From Linum tenue (Eukaryota; Streptophyta; Magnoliopsida; Malpighiales; Linaceae): a stretch of 64,000 bases of DNA. Under the pieces are notes generated by a model. It was not told where the DNA came from. It did not search any database and saw only the letters and a list, made by a program, of their open reading frames with translations. The stretch is from positions 24,502,188 to 24,566,187 of the forward strand of contig CAMGYJ010000004.1 in NCBI GenBank assembly GCA_946122785.1. Direction: 5' to 3'. Position 1 is the first letter of the stretch. The number at the start of each line of letters is the position of its first letter. A program made the position numbers and the translations under genes. This document shows, in pieces, positions 1 through 9,066 of the stretch.

Positions 1-799
1 GCTCACCTGCCACAATGGCAGCTCGAGAGTTCAGCATAACACTTGGAGGGTTATTATCCTCATCCTCAAAACTTTCAACTCCTCCCATTGTTGCAAGAAG
101 GGAATCAACAATTGAGAAAGCTATGTTTTCTGCATCCTCAGCACTCCCAAACCTCTCAGCTCCACTAACTATTTTCATCAGTTTTTCCAAGCTTTCTAAC
201 TTGCCCATAATAGCGGAGTCAACCAAGTGCAACAACTCTGGAGAAACATTTGGCATGGCAGCTTTTGGCTTAGCCTTCTGAGGTGAGAATCCAACATCAC
301 CATAGAAAGAAGAGTCTATACTAGTTGGTGAATACGACTGGTCGGCAGCATAACCGAACTGAGCGTCTGGAGAAGGGCTTGATAAAGAACGATCCTGCGG
401 AAACTCGGTTATTGGAAAATAATCATGCTCGGACCCTGGACTCTTGGTAAAACTTTCAGAGGCTTCCTCAAATCTGCTGGAGGAGTGTCTACCATTCTCA
501 ATATTTGAGAACTGATTTGAATCATCATCATTGCCAGCTGTAAACTCAAAGGCAGCCTTTCCTTGATCTCTCAAAGAAACCTGTTCAAACTGTTCTTCAT
601 TCATAGCTCCAGCTGCAGAATCTGCCCGTTCCAATACAAGATTGTTATTCCCCGGACCAACTTGGTTGTCCCCAGAATGACTGATATTATTTTCACTTGA
701 TGTGGCTATATTATTTACTTCAGCACTATCTTCTCTGTGGATGTCCAAATCCCCTCCCGAAATCTCTATTATCTCGATCTTCTCTTCTTCTTCTTCCAT
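1..799 (-). CDS. BEACH domain-containing protein C2-like, N-terminal exon (partial)
   Basis: The open frame runs from an ATG at 799-797 off the left edge (266 codons visible). An in-frame TGA at 835-833 just upstream makes this the first usable start. The first ~180 residues are acidic, serine/asparagine-rich and low in complexity, beginning with M and five Glu. A conserved block follows, containing NVSPELLHLVDSAIMGK, DSLLATMGG and NNPPSVMLNSRAAIVAGE. From memory this block matches the N-terminal region of plant BEACH C2-type proteins, very large WD40/BEACH proteins linked to membrane trafficking. The PH-BEACH-WD40 part would lie outside the window. The last bases (GCAGGTGAGC) could be coding or a splice donor. 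Family identity is recognition, not a search result. Confidence 0.78.
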   Translation of the reverse strand, partial: MEEEEEKIEIIEISGGDLDIHREDSAEVNNIATSSENNISHSGDNQVGPGNNNLVLERADSAAGAMNEEQFEQVSLRDQGKAAFEFTAGNDDDSNQFSNIENGRHSSSRFEEASESFTKSPGSEHDYFPITEFPQDRSLSSPSPDAQFGYAADQSYSPTSIDSSFYGDVGFSPQKAKPKAAMPNVSPELLHLVDSAIMGKLESLEKLMKIVSGAERFGSAEDAENIAFSIVDSLLATMGGVESFEDEDNNPPSVMLNSRAAIVAGE

Positions 800-907
800 T
801 ATGCAAGAATTTCCACGAGAGCTAAGAGATTCTCAACCAAGCAATGTACTAACTTACCAACATCAAAGTTCCAGCAAATTCAATCTGAACGAGAAGGAAT
901 AGTAGAA

Positions 908-1478
908 CTGCAAAAACAAAACGGAGATAGATTGAGATGTCATATAGCTCCAAAGAAACCAAGTATTAATGGAAAGTAGACATGACAGTAGTTCAAACTT
1001 CTCAAGTGACCAAGTACATTAAAACTTAAGAAGGCAACCGAGCATATGCAAACTCAACTTCAAAAACTAAATCCGGCACTCATTAAATCATTCAGAACCG
1101 ACTTTCTTTTGACCATGTTTTCTCTCACAGTAACAGAACCAGTACCCAGAAGAATTCTGCAGATCTAGCTCCTAAGACCTCCATGACAATGCCATCATAG
1201 AGACTATATCCGTTAAGAGAGAAGGCACAAAGACCACACTCCAAACCGCAATCGAGCGGTGATCACCCTGATGATCAATGCCACTATTGATCACAGTTCG
1301 CAACACCGGTAACAAACCCATACCTATGGGGGCAACATTGGAAACTGACAATGCGCATCGAAACATTAAAGATATGAAAGAGAAGTTGATGTGGAAAGAA
1401 TGCCAGTAAGTGCAGATCAGAGTCAGAATCGCCATCAACTAAATCGTAGAGAACATTAAGAAGACGGGAGAATCCTAC
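908..1478 (-). other. Probable 5' UTR intron of the BEACH C2-like gene
   Basis: On the minus strand a donor-like GAG|GTAGGA lies at 1479/1478, and an acceptor-like T-rich stretch ending TTTTTGCAG|TTC lies at 909/908, 109 bp upstream of the predicted ATG. A ~570-bp leader intron is common in large plant genes. Inference from splice-like sites only; no transcript evidence. Confidence 0.45.
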
Positions 1479-1740
1479 CTCCGATTATCGATCAGTTCAG
1501 GTGAATCTCCAGGTACCTCTGAGTACGGTAGTTAAATTCCAGATAAAATTTTGAATATAGATGAAGAGAAGGACAAGGGGAATCGGAGGAGACGGACGAG
1601 AATGAGAGAGGAGGATTTGGGTGCGCGAGAGATTGAAAGGATTCTCGACTCTCAGTCTGGACTCTGATGTGGTTTTGCCCAATCAAGTGGAAAAATGGGA
1701 AAATGAAATTTGATTAAACGGAATGAATGCTAGATTATTC
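1479..1740 (-). promoter_or_regulatory. Probable first non-coding exon and promoter-proximal region of the BEACH C2-like gene
   Basis: Upstream of the putative leader intron the minus strand is CT-rich (about 1560-1640), as in many plant 5' leaders. Short ORFs on this strand have no recognisable content. I see no convincing TATA box, so the transcription start is unplaced. Confidence 0.35.
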
Positions 1741-2118
1741 GGTGGTAGGCCTCCCGGTTGAATCTAATTTAACCGGTGATTTGGTTATGAAATCTGATGG
1801 ATTATCTAGTGAGGGTTAGGTTGCTAATATATTTTTTTGTTAGTACGGTGGTAAAGTTAAATTCAGCCAATCACAATATTTCGTTTGCATGATTTTTTCA
1901 TTTAAATGAGTTGATCATAATTAACGATGAGAGGTGAAAGAGAAACATGCTTAGTATTACGAAAAACTAGCGTGGGCCCCGGCCATTTGGCCGGAGGAAT
2001 ATGAGGTATGAAATTTCTTAATGTAATGTGATGTATAATTTATTGTTGTATAGTTTTTTTTGGGAAACACGTGATAAAAATAGTGAATTTTAGTAGGAAA
2101 GAGACATGAATGATGCAA
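1741..2118. other. AT-rich intergenic spacer
   Basis: No coding potential or recognisable repeat. Ordinary AT-rich plant intergenic DNA upstream of the BEACH-type gene. Confidence 0.5.
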
Positions 2119-2300
2119 CGAATCAAAAATCAGCCTTATGAACAAAATCAAGTACATGTTACCTTGTGAAACAATATTGTTTCTAGTAATATGATGAGGT
2201 GGAGTAAGTTTTATAGAAACCAAATTCCAAAAAATCGAATAAAAAATCAGCCTTATGAACCAAAATCAAGTACCTGTTACCTTGTGAAACAATATTGTTT
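2119..2300. repeat. Direct repeat pair of ~64 bp (period ~117 bp)
   Basis: The segment at 2119-2182 (containing CAGCCTTATGAAC and CCTTGTGAAACAATATTG) recurs at 2236-2300 with a few differences. A local tandem duplication with about 54 bp of unshared DNA between the copies. No function apparent. Confidence 0.8.
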
Positions 2301-2654
2301 ATGGTAAAACTCTTTTATTTTATAATTAGCGGTTAGCCCATTAGAATCCATGCATTAGTTTATTGTTAAATTTTTTTCTTTTTAGCAATAAAAATGAGTA
2401 TTATTTTTGCCTTTTCATATATATTTTACCACCACGGAGAAATAAAATGACTTAAAGAAAAAAAATTGACACTCCTTGACCCGTTAAATCCGCATGTGTA
2501 CGATAAGTTGGCCCGTTCCACAGAGGAAAAAGAAAAAACTTGACACTCCCTATTCTACCCTTCCTACAAACGCTCTTGGAGCAGGGGATTTCAAATGGGG
2601 GAAGGGTTTTTTCCTCTCTACGATTATTTGTTTTTAATTTAAAAAGATACAACA

Positions 2655-2755
2655 AATGTACTTAGTGTGATTGGTTATGATTTTTGCTTTTCTTTAAAGT
2701 GGTCATGGTTCGAATCCTAGTAAGTGTCTTTTTAATGAATAAAAAAAAGTAATTG
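2655..2755 (+). repeat. tRNA-derived SINE-like fragment
   Basis: A perfect Pol III B-box (GGTTCGAATCC) lies at 2707-2717. An A-box-like TTAGTGTGATTGGTTA lies ~30 bp upstream (2662-2677), and a T-run starts about 10 bp downstream. This order is typical of plant tRNA-derived SINE heads. The acceptor stem and anticodon arm cannot be folded, so it is not a tRNA gene. It may be a truncated SINE. Confidence 0.4.
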
Positions 2756-2972
2756 TGAAGACCAAAATGTCCTTCCTACCTTCACTCTGGATGCAGGAAA
2801 TTTGAAATGAGGCTTCAAATTTTCTCATTTGGCTTTTATTTATTGTGTAGATAGATTGGGATGAGGAGGAAGGAAGAAAGGGGGACCACGAATCATGTCA
2901 CAACCTTCTCCAAGCATGCCAAAACCACAAAGCATACTACAACCTTCTCAAGTATGCCACACGTCCATAAAG

Positions 2973-3326
2973 CAGTGATGGCAATGGGCGGGGCGGGTAC
3001 CTCAATACACATGCCCCAGCCCACTCTTACATGTTATTTAAAAAAAACACACGCAAATTTTACATTTTACGATAAAACGAAGCGGGAAACACTTTATGAA
3101 TGAAAAATAGTGGAATAGAATGGGTAATTGAGTCTAACTAATTGAAAAATTGACTCTAACTAGTTGAAGAATAGTCAAAATAGGAGAAATATGTATATAT
3201 ATTGTAAAAAATTGAGATAGAATAGGCCAAGAACGGGGCAGGGCGGGTCAGAAGTAGGTACACATGCCCCCCACGCTACTAAGGGGCGGGTAATACCCAC
3301 GGGGCGGGTTCAAATTGCCATCACTA
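2973..3326. mobile_element. hAT-type MITE (354 bp) with 8-bp target duplication
   Basis: The ends are 13-bp inverted repeats, CAGTGATGGCAAT on the left and TAGTGATGGCAAT on the right when reverse-complemented, differing only at the first base. This fits the hAT end pattern (YAGnGnTGgcAA). The flanks carry a perfect 8-bp duplication, CCATAAAG, at 2965-2972 and 3327-3334; 8 bp is the hAT target-site length. Subterminal regions are rich in GGGGCGGG/ACCCGCC. There is no transposase ORF, so it is non-autonomous. Confidence 0.85.
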
Positions 3327-3570
3327 CCATAAAGCATGCTACAAGTTTATAAAGCATGCCAAAAGTAGTGGACATGTTTGTAAATTTGAAAAAAGTTAAG
3401 TACTAAAATGTAAGGGAAAAAATTTCAGGTACTCAAATATAATTTTCCATCGATATTTTTTGTACCAGAATGTACAAATAAAGTTAGTAACTAAATATTA
3501 ATACATATTAAGTTCAGGTATCAAAACTATAATTTGTAAATGAAACATGGGAAAGTCACGTGATTGGAAG

Positions 3571-3628
3571 TAGGGATGACAATTTGAACCCGTCCCGCCG
3601 GGTATTACCCGACCTGACCCGCGATGGG
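3571..3628. mobile_element. Truncated end of a second hAT-type MITE
   Basis: TAGGGATGACAATTTGAACC followed by a GGGTATTACCCG palindrome resembles the right terminus of the 2973-3326 element read in reverse. The similarity stops near 3628, where LTR-like DNA begins, so the other end appears to be lost. Confidence 0.55.
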
Positions 3629-4745
3629 CGTTTCACGGTTGCTAAAGTTACTGACGACAAGGCAGTTCACGGTCTCTAAGACCGTAAACCCAAGACAGTG
3701 AAGCTGTGCGTTTTGGACGACGCTGAGTTCACGGCCGTGAATTGGGTAACGCGTCCGTGAACTGGTCACTCTCAGGCAAATATGAAGACAGTAGCGGGAA
3801 GAGAGAAAGGAGAGCTGGTTTTTGGAGAAGAAACACTTTCTTTCTCTAAGGTTTCAACCTAAACACCAAAGGGGAGTTCTAGTGAGAGAGAGAGAGTGCT
3901 AGAGTGATCTTGGAGCATCATTGGAGGCTTGGGTGGAAGATTCAAGCCTAGAAGAAGAAGAAGAAGAAGATCTTGAGCTCAAATTTGTAATCCCCCCCCC
4001 CCCTCTCTAGAAACTCACTCTTTTCTCTTGGGTGGTGTAGATCCCTAACTAATACTTTGTAATTACTTGTTTAGATTGAATGATTAAGTGTGGGTTTGCA
4101 TCAATTTAAGTATTTGAGGTGTTTTTATGGTGATTGTGCATGCACGTGCTTAGCAATCTAAGGGTTGTGCATGTTTTGTGCTTAGCATCCTTAGGTTTGT
4201 GCATTTTAGTGCTTAGCAACCTAAGGATTGTGAATAATTGTGCTTAGCATCCTTAGGTTTGTGCATGTTGGTGCTAGCAATCTAATTAGCCACCTTAGCC
4301 TAGCTTAGAGAGGAAATCCCCCTTTCGAGGGAGACTCAATCGAGTTGGTTTTCCTTCCGCTTTCTAAGCCACCTAAACTAGGTTAAGTTAGGGCAACCCT
4401 CAATATTGAGTTAAGCAAATCGGTTAATCGTTATCAAGCCGTCCGACCTTAGAGTTGAGTGAGGGAGTAAGTCAACTACCGATTGTCTAAACTGAGAGGG
4501 TAGAGTGACACGACCTTTCATGTTTACCTCGGTCTAGCAATTGAGATTGTGGTCTCTGACCATATATGCATCCCTCTGCGGTTCACGATTACCAGTTTGC
4601 ATCTAGGTTGGTTGTGATTAAGCCGCTCAAACTCCGGTTTGAGAGAGAGACCTAGGCAGCCACTAGTGACTGAGTGAGAAGATCGATCCCTCTTGGTGCG
4701 GAACCCATATCCCAACTCTGCTTGCGGCACGTCCACGGCGTCGGT
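3629..4745 (+). mobile_element. Solo or truncated LTR-like remnant
   Basis: No ORF. The order of parts matches the gypsy LTRs elsewhere in the window: a block of short CACGG/CCGTG palindromic motifs (3640-3760), a GA-rich leader (3780-3900), an (AAG)n run and C-run (3950-4002), then diverged unique sequence with repeated 'cttagcaatctaagg'-like phrases (4140-4290). The orientation is inferred from that order. No PBS, polypurine tract or coding region is attached. Confidence 0.45.
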
Positions 4746-4795
4746 GACGACAACTAGAACTAAAAGAAGTTATTTTTTATTATTATTTTTAATAG

Positions 4796-4945
4796 TCAAC
4801 TATAAGAGTTGACTGCCAAATAAACAAAAGTTAGCGGAGTTGGACGGAGAGTGACCAAAGTTGAAACATTTAACCAATTTTAGTGACCACGAATGGAATT
4901 AAATATTTTTAGTAATCCCAGTGACCAACCTTGACATTTATCCAA
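4796..4945 (-). repeat. Interspersed repeat, inverted relative of 52732-52890
   Basis: Shares AGAGTTGACTGCC, GGAGAGTGACCAAA and related phrases with the reverse complement of 52732-52890. An unclassified non-coding repeat present at least twice here, recognisable by alternating 'gtgacca' phrases. Confidence 0.65.
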
Positions 4946-4949
4946 TCTA

Positions 4950-6340
4950 AAAGAAAGCAGTAAGTTGTTCGAAGTGCTTAAGCAAGGGAAAAGTCACTCG
5001 GGATTGAGTCCCCCTAGCTCCTTAGTTAGGTCCAAGTTGTAATTTCCCTTGGTTGATTTATTGTTGATTAAACTGCATGAGATCCGACAGTAGCTTCGTA
5101 TCTTTTAAGCTGCCCAAGCCCTCTCAGAGAGACTACCCGGTAGACAACTAGTCTTCAGCGTGATAGAACGCTAAGGCAATTAACACAGAACTTCACTACT
5201 GGAAACAGATTCCACTACAATGAATTGATTGACTCTCGTACAATCAATTCACTCCTATCGATTAAAGAAGATCTAACAACCTAATCATATTCTATCTATC
5301 TCAGGTTGCAGCAGAAATCAAAAGAAGTTGATCAGGATTCAATTGATTCAGTAAACACACTTCATTCGATTATAATCAAATAGTATATCAATCCAAAAGT
5401 CATTACAATCATGATCCCTAACACATAAAACTAGGGTTCTTCATACCCAAGTGAGAGAAAGTTCTACTCCATAGAGAAAGAGTAAAAAACAACAATCAGA
5501 GGAATCATACCCATAATGATGTGTACGATAAGCTCTGAGATGAAAATCTTCACTCCAAGAATTGATCCTAGGGTTTGTTCTTCTCCCTTTCTCTCTCTAG
5601 AACTCTGTTTTTGCTCTGAAAATTTGATTCTTCTCTCAAAGACCGAAATTGGGTTAAAACCCAGCTATGCCCGATTACACGTCTAGGCCACATGGCCGTG
5701 TAGATTCCAGTCTGCCCATGTAACTCCCAAAATGCGGCGTTGCACTTAGTTGGTCGAAAGAAGGCACACGGCCATCACACGACTATGTAGAATTAAGCCT
5801 TGCCCGTGTAGACCCCCTGGATATCCTGTACGGCCCAAGTGTGCCCTTGCACAACCAGTACGGCCGTGGCCGCGTAAAAATTAGATACACGGCCACACTG
5901 CACGACCGCGTAGAATCAGTCTTGCCCGCGCACGGCCAGGACTGCACGGCCGCGTGGAAACTTTAGCTTTTCGTCAAACGTGCCAACTTCGTCCAATCGA
6001 CCCCGAACTTGTGCCCAAGCCTTCATTCACGTACTAGGACCTGAAATATCACAAACAAGAACAACCTAGCATGAAATCGGTTTAAAACACCAAAAATGAG
6101 GCTCAAACAGTATAAGAATGGTGGACAGAAACGTGTGCAAATATCGAGCTATCCAATTCCCCTACTTAACCGTTTGCTTTTCCCCGAACAAACCTGACTC
6201 AAACCAATGCAGCTCTCCAGACCTACATGCAACCCCGATCTTTGGTAGAGGATTTCCTAGATCATTTAGCAACTTATGAGGTCAAATAGTCTTCTAAGAC
6301 GTCTCCTATCTCTCTCAATGCGAGTACTAGACTCAAGCCA
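4950..6340 (-). mobile_element. 3' LTR region of element A (Athila-like gypsy)
   Basis: Non-coding. On the minus strand it contains a cluster of short CACGGCCGTG-like palindromes (about 5665-5960), a CT/GA-rich leader, an AACTAGGGTTCTTCA motif (5429-5443 on plus) and a TTACAACTTGGaCCTAACT phrase that recurs in the LTRs at 41.6-42.7, 56.4-57.5 and 58.7-60.1 kb. It lies downstream of the element A coding remnants in their reading direction. Exact LTR ends could not be fixed. Confidence 0.6.
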
Positions 6341-7250
6341 GGATCATGAGAAGTAGTGGAACTAAGACAACCAATTCATGGATAAGGAGACTCAACAATT
6401 TAATGACCAATGACTCTTCGTATCGGGTGCTCTTTCATTTCATCTCACTTGTTGGAACCCCTTTTCCTTATTGTTTGTTTCTTTTTATTTTGTTTTACTT
6501 TGCTGGGGTTCTAACTGCAGTTTTTAAGCACGGTCGACCCTTATTGGGTGAGCAAGATCAATTTCTGTACATCTATCGCTCGCCAGAGTACTTCTTTTAA
6601 CTTCTATTCCTCATTTTGTGTGGATGGTCAATGAAATTTGGGGGGGGGGGGGGGTCTGAAGCTCTATCCATGCCCTTAAAAACACATCCTCGAGTAGGCA
6701 AACCGTTCAACGGGTGTAATTTTTACTTGTACTAGAGACGGCTTAGCTTCACCTTGTAGGCCTACCCCACTAAGGATCACTAAAATCTCTTCCAAAACCC
6801 GAATTTGTGCAATGAACGGTCCCACACACATTGGGCTTACCCCATGTTTTAAAATTTTAAACTTTTGACATGGAGGACCAACTACCTTTTCATTTCCCAC
6901 AATTGAGCACCCTTTTCGATACACGAGTCCACAACACACATAAGGAGAGTCATCAATACCACATGAATCAACGGTCCTAAATCCACTAGTTCACAAAATC
7001 AACCGGAACAGCAGAGAGACGGATAGGAAAAATCTTATACTTCAACATCCTCCATAGTGATACAACTACCTCCCTAGGTTGCGTATCACCATAAAACTGT
7101 CAATTCAAAGCATACTGAGCAGGTTATTGTAGGGAATAGTACTTGGAGCCCTCAATTCATCAAATTGGATAGTGGACTAGTCTCTAAGCACACAAACTCA
7201 TCTATGTAGTCAAAGATAAACATCCCCCACACTTAAGTATGACATTGTCC
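6341..7250 (-). other. 3' non-coding region of element A
   Basis: Between the integrase-tail remnant and the LTR. On the minus strand it opens with CATTGAGGACAATGTC and CTTAAGTGTGGGGG, phrases typical of the sequence just after pol in plant Athila-type elements. No envelope-like ORF is visible. A G-run lies at 6641-6654. Confidence 0.55.
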
Positions 7251-7713
7251 TCAATGGAGACGTGGAAAAGATAAGGGGAACGATGTTACCGGGAAAATGG
7301 ACTGTTGGGGGACTAGAAATGGGAGCCAGTCATCAGGGGAAGAATGAAAGGTTGACCAGGTGAAAGGCACAGAGCTAAAGTCATCAAAACACACCAGGTG
7401 ATAGAAACCATAGTTCCAAGTGGAAAAACAAAAACAAACAAAAGAAAAGCAAACCGTGGTGGGGTTGCCTTCCCACAAGCGCTTCTTTTACGTCTTTAGA
7501 TGGATGCAAAGGGTGGATGCTCAGAGCATTGTAGGAATAGGTGCCTCGAAGTGCGGATCCACATCGCTCGTCAGGTACAACTTTAGATGGTGGCCATGCA
7601 CAACCTAGACATCTGGTAGGATGCACGTGAGTGAAAACTCCAATGGCAAGGGCAGTCGTGGATCAGGAGCCGGGACCAGCTTATAGTGGTCTCCAACTTT
7701 CTTTTAAGCAGGC
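7251..7713 (-). pseudogene. Integrase C-terminal tail of element A (remnant)
   Basis: Minus-strand translation gives HHLKLYL followed by KKRLWEGNP in a broken frame. This matches the end of the element B polyprotein (HRLKLYLGDE ... ESAYGEATPP) at 41345-41495, and the DNA beyond also aligns (the GGCAACCCCACCACGGTTTGC region). The RT, RNase H and integrase core expected between here and the protease are missing, so element A is an internal-deletion derivative. Confidence 0.65.
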
Positions 7714-8960
7714 TTAGCTACCTGCAGTTTCGGCCGCCACTCCTCCTTGATCTTTTCTTTTGGTAACGGGGTGGACGGGAATGGCGGCGAAGGAATCATC
7801 CTTGATCTTTTCTTTTGGTAACAGGGTGGACGGGAGTGGCGGCGAAGGAATGGGAGGAGAGTCCTGCAAAACAAAAGGCATAGAAGGATACACGACAGAC
7901 TCGTGCACCTGGTGAGAGACAGGATGCAAAGGCGCTAAAGCAGACATATTATTAGCAATGGAAAATGTTATCCACTCCTCATCATCCCTTAAAATCAGGG
8001 TCCCATCATACACATCTATGAGAGTCTTGGCGGTGGCCAAGAAAGGCCTACCTAGTATAAGGGGCACTTCTGCGTCCTCATTGATGTCTAAGACAACAAA
8101 ATCCACAGGATAAAAGAATCTGTCAACCTTAACCCGGAGGTCTTCCACTATGCCCTTAGGATGAACTAAAGATCGATCGGCTAATTGAATACTCATCCTA
8201 GTTGCAGTTGGCTCACCTAGACCTACTTTCTTGAACAATTTTTATGGTATAACATTGATACTAGCACCTAGGTTCGCCAAGGACCTCTCTACATGCAATT
8301 TACCAGTAGAGCACGAGATAGTAAAACTACCCGGGTCCTTCTGTTTCTGCGAAAGCTTGTTCTGCAGAATGGCCGAGCACTCCTTGCTGAGCTCCAAAGT
8401 GGACAGCACGCTCAGCTTCTTCTTTTTAGAGAGGATATTTTTCAGGAACTTTGCATACTTAGGCATATGAGATAATGCCTCCATGAAGGGCACTTGAACA
8501 TTCAGCTTCCTAAGCATGGGCATGAAGTTCCCGAACTCTGCCTCTAGCCAGTCTTTGTGCATCCTTGTGGGAAAAGGGAGCTTAGGATTATATTCAGCCA
8601 CTACTGACTAGGACTATGGGGCTCGAACCTCTGGCTCCTTTCCCACCACCAGGTCCTCTTCCGGCTCCGGGGTATTCTGTGGTACCTTCTTTGCACTCCT
8701 CGGTGGTGCATCCTCAGTCGCAGTCCCACTTCTTAGCTTGATGGCGTGTAACCCCTCCTTATGATTTCTGGGATTCGGCAGGGGTTGGCCAGGAAGTGTG
8801 CCGGCCGGTCTCGAAGCAAGGGCATCTGCCAAGTGCCCGATTTTGGTGTCCATATCTTGCAGGAGTGCCTGCTGGTTCTTCTAGCTAGCTTCAATCTCCA
8901 TGAATTTTCTCGAAGCCACTTCCATGAATTGCTCCAGTTTATTAAACTTCTGGGAACTGG
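7714..8960 (-). pseudogene. Element A gag C-terminus and aspartic protease (Athila-like), nonsense-riddled
   Basis: One frame runs leftwards from 8960 with several in-frame stops (near 8882, 8616, 8610 and 8241). It contains the gag-end signature IKLRSGT, a spacer, and then the protease: LGASINVIP, QLADRSLVHPKG, PVDFVVLDI and VPLILGRPFLATAKTLIDV. These motifs mark the Athila lineage of Ty3/gypsy. The stop at 8241-8239 lies where element B has Tyr, so it looks like a TAT-to-TAA change. The protease would process the Gag-Pol polyprotein; here it cannot be translated whole. A 55-bp duplication and then the integrase tail follow instead of RT. Confidence 0.85.
7745..7854 (-). repeat. 55-bp tandem duplication at the pol deletion joint
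   Basis: A segment beginning CCTTGATCTTTTCTTTTGG occurs at 7745 and again at 7800 with two or three differences. It sits where protease coding gives way to the integrase tail, i.e. at or beside the deletion joint. Confidence 0.8.
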
Positions 8961-9066
8961 TGTTGGCCAAAGTGGTCACTAGATCCCTCAAATCTGACAC
9001 AGGATCGCCTAGTATTGGGACTGATGGACATGCACCAGGCTGTTGGTACTGCTGCTGCTATGGGGG

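Noticed and set aside
1497..1682. Short minus-strand ORFs upstream of the BEACH-type gene as a uORF peptide
   Set aside because: They cross the presumed promoter and leader, show no conserved content, and the leader position is uncertain.
6641..6654. G-run (also 57959-57974) and C-runs (3992-4002, 36936-36949) as regulatory quadruplex sites
   Set aside because: Single homopolymer runs in decayed element DNA; more likely slippage or sequencing artefacts.
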